64,000 bases of DNA from assembly GCF_008806345.1 (NCBI RefSeq), contig NZ_VZZJ01000009.1:124001-188000 (forward strand), read 5' to 3'. Within the stretch, counting starts at the first letter, position 1. Every line of letters starts with the position of its first letter. Under the pieces are notes generated by a model. That model saw nothing but the letters and a program-made list of their open reading frames with translations, made no database searches and had not been told where the DNA came from. This DNA comes from Methylobacterium planeticum. Its GTDB lineage: Bacteria > Pseudomonadota > Alphaproteobacteria > Rhizobiales > Beijerinckiaceae. Shown here in pieces: positions 57,865-64,000 of this stretch. The translations under genes and the position numbers were made by a program.

Positions 57865-58997
57865 ATGGCTGGCGCGATTACGATCATCGGCGCAGGTCTT
57901 TCCGGCCTGACCCTCGCCCGGGTGCTGCACGTCCATGGCATCGCGTCCGAAGTCTACGAGGCGGAGACGTCGCCGAGCGCCCGGACCTAGGGCGGCCAAC
58001 TCGACATCCACGACTTCAACGGGCAGCTCGCGCTAAAGGAATGTCGGCTCTTCGACGAGTTCCGCTCGATCATCAACATGGGCGGCGAGGCCATGCGCTT
58101 CCTGGCGGCCGATGGGGAAGTCCTCGGCGAGATGCCGGATGACGGCAAGCTGGAAAACCCCGAGGTGTTGCGCGGCGAGCTTCGACGCATCCTGATCGGG
58201 TCGCTCCCGGAGGGCACGATCCGCTGGGGGCACAGGCTGGCGGACGTGACATCGCTCGGCACCGCCCGTCATCGCGTCACGTTCGCCAACGGGCAGACCG
58301 CGGAGACCGGCGTCCTGGTCGGCGCCGACGGAGCCTTGTCGAAGGTCCGGGCATTCCTGTCGGGGGGGAAGCCCGAATACATGGGCACGCTCTGGATCGA
58401 GACGTTCCTCCATGACGTCGAGAACCGGCATGAGCGGGGCGCTCGGCTCGTCGGCCCGGGCGCGATGCTGGCGATGCAGCCGGGCAAGGGCATCTTCGGC
58501 CACCGCGAGGCGAACGACGTGATCCACACCTACGTCGTCCTCAAGAAGCCTGCCGACTGGCCCCCCGGTCGCCCTCGAAGATAGGCAGGCGGCGCTGGCC
58601 TCGATTGCCGCGGAGCTTGGCGAAGGCTGGGCACCGGAGCTTCTGTCGCTCGTCACGGAAGGCGAGACCATGCCGGTGATCCGGTCGATCTGGGGGCTGC
58701 CCGTCGCCCCAGGTGGGACCACGTGCCCGGCGTCACGCTGATCGGCGATGCCGCCCACCTGACGCCGCCGACGGCGAAGGGGCGAACCGGGCGCTCTATG
58801 ATGGTGCCGAGCGCGCGCAAGCCATGGTGCGGGAGCGCGACGATCCCGAAGCCGCGCTGTTGCGATTTGAGCGGGACATGCTGGCGCGTAGCGCGATCTC
58901 GTCGATCGGGGGCCATCAGTCGTTCGAGCGCACCTTCGGTTACAACGCGCCCGAGAACCTGAGACGGATGGTGGCCTCCTTCGAGGCCATGACCTGA
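57865..58997 (+). pseudogene. FAD-dependent monooxygenase, with premature stop and frameshifts
   Basis: The start is clear ([20 protein letters not shown], the Rossmann GxGxxG). Codon 42 is TAG (57988) in SPSART*GGQLDIHDFNGQ, where relatives have Gln, so a single CAG-to-TAG change is likely. Downstream the frame is otherwise good (GVLVGADGALSKVRAFLSGG). Shifts near 58565 and 58770 break the second FAD motif (GVTLIGDAAHLTPP then GEGANRALYDGAERAQAM). It ends at 58997. TetX-like or p-hydroxybenzoate-type hydroxylases have this architecture. Confidence 0.85.
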
Positions 58998-59225
58998 CCG
59001 GCTGGCCGCGGACCGGGCTGATCGGGCCGATCGCGTTCGGGAAGCCATACCTGTGAGTTGACCGCCACGTGCACCTGCCTATGCGTCGCGGAAGTCGGAT
59101 CACGGGTGTGGACGATGGGTGCCGCGGCAAGCCGACCGCCTGCCCCGGGATCTCGAATCCCGACCGGCGCGGCTTGCTCGACGAGATGTCATCCAGGCGG
59201 AGAAATCGACGTCTGCGGTTGCATC

Positions 59226-59894
59226 CTACGGCGAGATGCCCGCGGCGACGAGCACGCCCTCGATCCGGTCGTCGACCTCCTTCCTGGTCTCGGCCCAGGC
59301 GGGAACCGTGTCCAGCAACCGCCGCTGCCAGGCGACCAGGTTCGGGAACTCACCGAACGGCACCCTGGTGCGCTCCGACTGGGAGAAGGGCGCCGCGATG
59401 TCGAGGTCGGCCAGGGTCAGGCGGTCGCCGACGACGAACGGGCGGTCGGCGAGGCGTGCGTCCAGCACGGCCGCAGCCTCCCGGATCTTCCGCGCCGCGA
59501 GGGCGACCACGCCGGTGTCCTCAGGCTTGCCGAGCAGGCGCTTCACGATCCGCTCGTCGAACGTCAAGGTCGAGAACACCCGCCACTGCTCGCCCGACCA
59601 GAACATCCACTGCAGGATCTCGTACCGCTCGCGCGGGGTCCTGCCGAGGAGGTCGGAACCTGCCTTCTCGGCGAGGTAGAGGTTGATGGCCGAGGCCTCG
59701 TAGAGGACGACATCGCCGTCCACCATGACCGGGGTCAGCCCGTGCGGGTTCAGCGTCAGGAACTCCGGTGTGTGGCTCTCGCCCTTGAACAGGTCGACGT
59801 TCACCCGCTCGATACCGACGCTCATCAGGCGCGCCGCAGTCGTCACGCGTCGGAGGCTGCCGGAACCCGGGTCGCCGTGGATCTTGATCGTCAT
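59226..59894 (-). CDS. glutathione S-transferase family protein
   Basis: A 222-residue two-domain GST. The thioredoxin-like N-domain (TIKIHGDPGSGSLRRVTTAARLMSVGIERVNVDL...NPHGLTPVMVDGDVVLYEASAINLYLAEK) contains the cis-Pro in LTPVM and the glutathione-binding ESxAI-like EASAI motif. The C-terminal helical domain includes FVVGDRLTLADLDIAAPFSQ. It resembles plant phi-like bacterial GSTs. ATG 59894 is the start. The gene is intact among decayed neighbours. Confidence 0.9.
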   Translation of the reverse strand: MTIKIHGDPGSGSLRRVTTAARLMSVGIERVNVDLFKGESHTPEFLTLNPHGLTPVMVDGDVVLYEASAINLYLAEKAGSDLLGRTPRERYEILQWMFWSGEQWRVFSTLTFDERIVKRLLGKPEDTGVVALAARKIREAAAVLDARLADRPFVVGDRLTLADLDIAAPFSQSERTRVPFGEFPNLVAWQRRLLDTVPAWAETRKEVDDRIEGVLVAAGISP

Positions 59895-60030
59895 GGCTGT
59901 CTCTCTCGCGTGGGCTCGGCATGACGCGGGGCGCCAACCGCTTCCGAGCGGACAGGTAGCCGGGCATCGCCGGTCGGATGAGAGGCGGTCGTGGAATTCC
60001 ATCAATTCCAGGACGGAATGGTCGGCCCGG

Positions 60031-60936
60031 TCACTCGATCCTGAGTTCGGGCTCGGCGGCGAAGATGCGGGCGAGGAAGTCGACGTAGAGCCGGACCCGC
60101 GACGGCACCCGACGTCCCTGCGCCGTCACGGCGTGGATCGGGAATGGCTCGGGGGCGTGGTCTCGCAGCAGCGGCACGACCTCGCCCGAGGCGAGCAGGT
60201 CCGAGAACAGCCAGCTCGCCGTGTGGGCGACGCCCAGTCCCGCCCGCACGGCGGCGCGCAGGTGCTCCGCGTCGTTCGAGCGGAAGAAGCCGCCGGGGTC
60301 CACCGTGAGCGGGCCCTCGGGCGCCACGAAGCCCCAACCCATGGTCTCTCCGTGGAAGATGTAGGCGACGCGGTCGTGCCCGGCGAGGTCGGCGGGAGCC
60401 TCGGGGCGGCCGCGGCGGCGCACGTAATCCGCGGAAGCCACCGTCATCATGCGCATGGTGCCGATGCGCCTCGCCGTGAGGGAGGACCCGGGCAGCCGCC
60501 CGATGCGGATGGCGACGTCGACGCCCGCCTCGATCAGGTCGACGCGGCCGCCGGAGACATCCATCTCGATGGACATGTCCGGATGCGCGGCCCTGAACTC
60601 CGGCAACCTGGGGATGACGAACAGCCGGTCCAGGGCGGGCGAGGAGGTCACGCGGACGGTGCCCGAGACGGCGGTCCGCCCGGCGGCCACCCGTTCCTCG
60701 GCCGCGGCGAACCCGTCGAGCAGCTGCCGGGTGGCCTCGTAGTAGTCCTGTCCGGCCGGGGTGACGCTCAGCGTCCGCGAGGTCCTGGTCAGCAATTGCA
60801 CGCCGAGTTGCGCTTCGAGGGCGGCCACGGCCTTGCTCACGGCCGGCTGCCCGATGCCGATCTCGCGGGCCGCCCGGGAGAAGCTGCCACCCTCGACGAC
60901 CCGTGCGAAGACCCGAAGGGCGTCGATCCGATCCAT
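60031..60936 (-). CDS. LysR family transcriptional regulator
   Basis: A 301-residue LysR regulator with N-terminal HTH (MDRIDALRVFARVVEGGSFSRAAREIGIGQPAVSKAVAALEAQLGVQLLTRTSRTLSVTPAG) and effector domain from ~residue 90 (GTVRVTSSPALDRLFVIPRLPEF...IEAGVDVAIRIGRLPGSSL). This CrgA-like subtype often controls oxidoreductase genes. It is divergent from the VOC gene at 61084 across 147 nt, its probable target. ATG 60936 is canonical. Confidence 0.93.
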   Translation of the reverse strand: MDRIDALRVFARVVEGGSFSRAAREIGIGQPAVSKAVAALEAQLGVQLLTRTSRTLSVTPAGQDYYEATRQLLDGFAAAEERVAAGRTAVSGTVRVTSSPALDRLFVIPRLPEFRAAHPDMSIEMDVSGGRVDLIEAGVDVAIRIGRLPGSSLTARRIGTMRMMTVASADYVRRRGRPEAPADLAGHDRVAYIFHGETMGWGFVAPEGPLTVDPGGFFRSNDAEHLRAAVRAGLGVAHTASWLFSDLLASGEVVPLLRDHAPEPFPIHAVTAQGRRVPSRVRLYVDFLARIFAAEPELRIE

Positions 60937-61083
60937 CCATGCATTCCCCGCCAGAATGGATGTCAGATCGGTTGTCGCTTCCACGATGGCAATCCGCGCG
61001 GCGCGCGACGGGGTGGCGCCCGGGTGGTGCCGTTCCGCCCTCCGCGGCGTTGATGGTGCAAGGATCGCCAGGAGCCGGACCCG

Positions 61084-61551
61084 ATGGACAAGCCCCGCCT
61101 CGTCGGCCTGAACCACATCGCGCTGGAAGTCGGCGACATCCAGGAAGCCTTGCGCTTTTATCGCGCCGTCTTCTCCTTCGAGCTTCGGGGCACGCACGAG
61201 GACGATGCGGGCCGCACGGTCATGGCCTTCCTCGACATGGGCGACCAGTTCATCGCCCTGATCGCCGGGCGCGGGCAGCCGCGCGACGACGATCGGCATT
61301 TCGGGCTCGTCGTCGACGACCGCGCGAACGTCATGGAGCTCGCCGAGGCGGCCGGTGCAACGATCCTGGACCGCCCTTTCAACTTCCGCGATCCGTGGGG
61401 CAATCACCTGGAGATCGTCGCCTACCGCGAGATCCAGTTCTCCAAGACCGATGAGGTCCTCCGCGGCATGGGTCTCGAACTCGATAAGACCGAGCAGGCC
61501 CGCGAGGAACTTCGGCGAAAGCTGTCGAAGCCCCCGGGGCGTATCGGGTGA
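61084..61551 (+). CDS. VOC family protein (glyoxalase/dioxygenase fold)
   Basis: A 155-residue vicinal-oxygen-chelate protein. The first beta-alpha-beta module is GLNHIALEVGDIQEALRFYR, with His as likely metal ligand; then FSFELRG and FLDMGDQFIAL. The second module is HFGLVVDDRANVMELAEAAG and FRDPWGNHLEIVAYREIQF, with the His/Glu ligand pair. A short helical tail follows. The substrate is unknown. Its stop overlaps the next gene's GTG as GTGA. It is the intact counterpart of the broken VOC gene at 55734-56215. Confidence 0.9.
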   Translation: MDKPRLVGLNHIALEVGDIQEALRFYRAVFSFELRGTHEDDAGRTVMAFLDMGDQFIALIAGRGQPRDDDRHFGLVVDDRANVMELAEAAGATILDRPFNFRDPWGNHLEIVAYREIQFSKTDEVLRGMGLELDKTEQAREELRRKLSKPPGRIG

Positions 61552-62423
61552 GAGGCAGCAGAGGTCGACCGTCGGCGGGAGAGACGGAGCAGTTCAGCGC
61601 GACCCAGCGGGAGGCCGGCGACGGCGCGCCCGGAGCGACGGCGGCCTTCCCGTACGATCGGATGACCGTGGAACGCTTTCGCGCCGCGTTCCCCCGCGCC
61701 CGATGGCGCGACGACCTGGGCATCTGGTTCGTGCCGGGCACCAAGGCGGAGCGGCGGCTCAGGGCATGGTCCGGCCGCGAGTGGTCGGGCGTCCTGACCC
61801 ACGCCGACGAGCGCGGCCGCGATGCGTTCGCGTTCGACCCGATCGAGAGCCCCTTCCTGGAAGCCGCGGACGACCTCGCTGTGCGGACGCCGTCTTCCCG
61901 TGCCGTCGTCGCCGAGTTGCGGATGGTGCCTTGGGCACGGTGGGATCCCGGATCGAAGGCTTGGCGCGTGCCGTTCCGGTCGTTGGAAGAGCTGCGTCGA
62001 CGCTGGCCGGCCATCGAGGACGCGGCGCGCCGGGCCGAGCCCGAGGAGCGGCGCAAGCGCGAGGCGGCCCGCAGGGCTTCCCCCGAACGTGCGGATCGGC
62101 TGGCCGAGGCCGCCGAGCACCGCCGCAATCGGTACCCCGTGTGGAACGACGCGCTGCCGCCACTCGGGCGGGTGCTGCAGACCAACGTGGGATGCCTCGT
62201 GTTCGAGGCGGTCACCGGCGAGATCGTGGAGCCTTCGGTCGCCGCCCGCTTCTACCCGGGCGTCACGGCCGGCACCGGCACGATGGTCTGGGCGACCCGG
62301 CGCAGGGCCACGCACGCGGAGCTTGTACGGGCATGGTATTGCTGGATGATCGCGGGGACCTCGTCCAGGCCCAGCGCCCGAGGCGGCGTGGCCGGTCCCG
62401 GACCGCCTTCGAGAAGGGCGTAG
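61548..62423 (+). CDS. uncharacterised protein, 3' end replaced by a rearrangement
   Basis: The GTG start at 61548 overlaps the VOC stop. The 291-residue product contains two short related modules, MTVERFRAAFPRARWRDDLG with FVPGTKAERRLRAW, and VVAELRMVPWARWDPGSKAW with RVPFRSLEELRRRW. These resemble the small HARP-like repeat that compares a position with a W-containing strand. From ~residue 262 (about 62335) the sequence is antisense to a truncated ene-reductase, so the natural C-terminus has been lost. Function unknown. Confidence 0.6.
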   Translation: MRGSRGRPSAGETEQFSATQREAGDGAPGATAAFPYDRMTVERFRAAFPRARWRDDLGIWFVPGTKAERRLRAWSGREWSGVLTHADERGRDAFAFDPIESPFLEAADDLAVRTPSSRAVVAELRMVPWARWDPGSKAWRVPFRSLEELRRRWPAIEDAARRAEPEERRKREAARRASPERADRLAEAAEHRRNRYPVWNDALPPLGRVLQTNVGCLVFEAVTGEIVEPSVAARFYPGVTAGTGTMVWATRRRATHAELVRAWYCWMIAGTSSRPSARGGVAGPGPPSRRA

Positions 62424-62809
62424 AGCCCCGCGTCGATGGCCGAGGGCGCGACGGGGTGGCCGCCGTCCGGCTGCAGGCTCGCGTGGGAGGCGCGACCGGC
62501 GTGCCAGAGCTGAAGCAGGATGGTCGCGCCACGGGTATGAACGGCCTCGACCACCTTGGCCCAGCCCGCGACCTGCGCCTCGTCCTCGATGCCGGGCGAT
62601 GCGTAGCCACCGTTGCCCTGACGCGAGATGAAGGTCGCCTCGGCGATGAGCAGGCCGCCCGGCGTGGCGCGCTGGGCGTAGTATTCGACCATCGCGTCGC
62701 CGGGCACGTTCCCGGGCATCTCGGACCGCATGCGGGTCAGGGGCGCGAGGACGACGCGGTGGGTGAGCGCGAAGGCGCCGACCTGAACCGGCTCGAACAA
62801 GGCGGACAT
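62252..62809 (-). pseudogene. old yellow enzyme-type ene-reductase, N-terminal fragment
   Basis: The first ~158 residues are a clear OYE/alkene reductase: SALFEPVQVGAFALTHRVVLAPLTRMRSEMPGNVPGDAMVEYYAQRATPGGLLIAEATFISRQGNGG, and ILLQLWHAGRASHASLQPDGGHPVAPSAI with PRALGLDEVPAIIQQYH. The frame then leaves the family and stops at 62252, so over half of the FMN barrel, including the HxxN substrate motif, is gone. Homology ends near 62336, where the convergent neighbour's also ends. Confidence 0.85.
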
Positions 62810-62870
62810 CGGGGATCTCCAGGAATCGGAAGGTGGGATGGGGCGGGTGGATGGATCGGTAGGCGGCCGG

Positions 62871-63272
62871 TCAGGCCGGAAATTCCGGGCCGAACATCGG
62901 CGAGCCGCTGCGGGACTGTTCCCGGGTCGCCTCGTCCTTGAGCCCGTCCCAGTGCTCGGCGAGCCGCCCGTGCGCGATGCGCAGGATGTCGACCGCGATC
63001 CAGGGCGCCGGCCGGCCGTGACCGGAGAACCTGCCATGGACCATGACGTGGTCGCCCTCGGCCAGGATCAGGCCGTGCTCGTACCTGAGCGTCTCCGGCG
63101 CCGAGCGGATCAGGTCGAACAGCCCGGAGCGGCCCGGGGCGATGTGGGCGCTGTGCTGGACGTAATCCGGCGGCCAGAACGCTTCCGCGGCCCAGTAGTC
63201 CCGCCGGTTGAACAGCGTCTCGAACGCCGTGAGCACGAGCGCCTTGTTGTCGTCGGGTGAGGTCTTGGACAT
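62871..63272 (-). CDS. SnoaL-like/NTF2-fold protein
   Basis: A 133-residue protein (MSKTSPDDNKALVLTAFETLFNRRDYWAAEAFWPPDYVQHSAHIAPGRSGLFDLIRS...) matching the SnoaL-like polyketide cyclase/NTF2 family: the FNRRD...YVQHS block, EHGLILAEGDHVMVHGRFSGHG, and IAVDILRIAHGRLAEHWD. It probably binds a small hydrophobic ligand, and no catalytic role can be assigned. GGAGAG precedes ATG 63272. It lies 61 nt upstream of the ene-reductase fragment and 64 nt downstream of an SDR on the same strand, suggesting a former three-gene operon. Confidence 0.88.
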   Translation of the reverse strand: MSKTSPDDNKALVLTAFETLFNRRDYWAAEAFWPPDYVQHSAHIAPGRSGLFDLIRSAPETLRYEHGLILAEGDHVMVHGRFSGHGRPAPWIAVDILRIAHGRLAEHWDGLKDEATREQSRSGSPMFGPEFPA

Positions 63273-63336
63273 CGGATCTCTCCTTGGCGAGCCTCGCCGC
63301 GCCTCGCGGCGGCGGTGGGCTTCGTTCCTGCGCGGG

Positions 63337-64000
63337 TCAGAGCTTCGAGCCGCCATCGACGTGGAGGGTGTCGCCGGTGATCCAGCGGGCGGCGTCGGAG
63401 GCGAGGAAGGCGAACGCCCCGCCGACATCGTCGGGCTGCCCGATGCGCTGCAATGCCTGCATGCCGAGGATGAAGCCGCGGCCCTGCTCGGTCTTGGCGA
63501 AGCTCGACATGTCGGTCTCGATCACGCCGGGCGCGACCGCGTTCACCCGGATGCCGCGACCGCCGAGCGCCGAGGCGAGTTGTGTCACCAGGGTGGCGAC
63601 GGCGCCCTTGCTGGCCGCGTAGGCGGACAGGTTGGGAACCGCGGCACGGGCTCCGAGCGAGGAGGTGAAGATCACGCTGCTGCCGGTGCCGAGGATGGGC
63701 AGCAGCTGCTGCACGAGGAAGTACGGCGCCCGCACGTTGACTGCGAAGAGCGCGTCGAAGTCGGCGACCGTGGTCTCCTCGATGGACATGGCCTTGGACG
63801 TGCCGGCGTTGGCGACGAGCACGTCGAGCCGGTCGCCGACGATCGCGCGGGTGCGGGCCGCGAGCGTGTGGGCCCCCTGCGGATCCGAGAGGTCCGCGCC
63901 GATCTTGTCGGCGCGACCGCCGGCGGCCTGGATCTCGGCGACGACGGCATCGGCCTCGGCTTCGGCGCGGCCATAATGGACGAGCACCTGTGCGCCTGCC
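63337..64000 (-). CDS. SDR family oxidoreductase, 5' end beyond window
   Basis: Partial; the start lies to the right of the window. The visible 221 residues show a classical SDR: AGAQVLVHYGRAEAEADAVV, DVLVANAG, TSSLGARAAVPNLSAYAASKGAV with the catalytic Ser-Tyr-Lys (SAYAASK), RVNAVAPGVIETDM, and WITGDTLHVDGGSKL at the C-terminus. The substrate is unknown; the form is like 3-oxoacyl-ACP reductase and glucose dehydrogenase relatives. It shares strand and spacing with the SnoaL-like gene. Confidence 0.92.
   Translation of the reverse strand, partial: AGAQVLVHYGRAEAEADAVVAEIQAAGGRADKIGADLSDPQGAHTLAARTRAIVGDRLDVLVANAGTSKAMSIEETTVADFDALFAVNVRAPYFLVQQLLPILGTGSSVIFTSSLGARAAVPNLSAYAASKGAVATLVTQLASALGGRGIRVNAVAPGVIETDMSSFAKTEQGRGFILGMQALQRIGQPDDVGGAFAFLASDAARWITGDTLHVDGGSKL

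Overview
The window is very GC-rich, has Shine-Dalgarno-led genes with frequent GTG/TTG starts, and carries a gene set typical of Alphaproteobacteria (Hyphomicrobiales): TrcR (DUF1013), IHF-beta, MntR, TadA, sdhCDAB, CsbD and DUF1328 stress genes. The composition and gene mix resemble Methylobacterium or a close relative. That assignment is an inference, because no rRNA or other decisive marker is present.

Layout. (1) 1-3057: an unusually AT-rich stretch without recognisable genes, then a large secreted-type animal-haem peroxidase with an RTX-like tail, ending at tRNA-Met(CAU). (2) 3246-14801: a mostly minus-strand housekeeping block: trpB, trpF, a LapA-domain protein, ihfB, sppA, rpsA, a conserved unknown gene, trcR, prs, a DUF4170 protein and xseA. 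(3) 15029-25395: purD, a small membrane protein, a fluoroacetate-dehalogenase-like hydrolase, an SDR with an altered active site, tadA, CsbD and DUF1328 stress proteins, a greatly extended RluB-type pseudouridine synthase coupled to rsmD, a cupin and mutL. (4) 25503-40315: kdsD, an outer-membrane beta-barrel, an AprI/Inh-type lipoprotein, a LysR/SLC13-transporter divergent pair, the sdhCDAB operon, an amidase preceded by tandem mini-ORFs, a benzoylformate-decarboxylase-like ThDP enzyme and mntR. (5) 40489-48664: a three-gene operon with 4-nt overlaps (transglutaminase-DUF2126, circularly permuted ATP-grasp/alpha-E fusion, transglutaminase), divergent from a zinc-ribbon metallopeptidase. This is a predicted peptide-ligation/tagging system. 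(6) 48837-51929: a small acetyltransferase, a CNNM/CorC-type protein and an MFS transporter.

(7) 52400-64000 is an accessory, decaying region. It holds remnants of IS3 and IS110 elements, a full-length IS481-type element with inverted ends, and a series of broken genes: metallophosphoesterase, Tat-type bicupin oxalate decarboxylase, VOC protein, SDR tail, TetR regulator, FAD monooxygenase and a truncated ene-reductase. Intact neighbours are a GST, a LysR regulator, a VOC protein, a SnoaL-like protein and an SDR that runs off the window end. Together they look like a xenobiotic or reactive-carbonyl detoxification region being dismantled by IS activity and frameshifts.

A window-wide feature is a set of short (12-14 bp) tandem repeat arrays between genes, each with a different unit.
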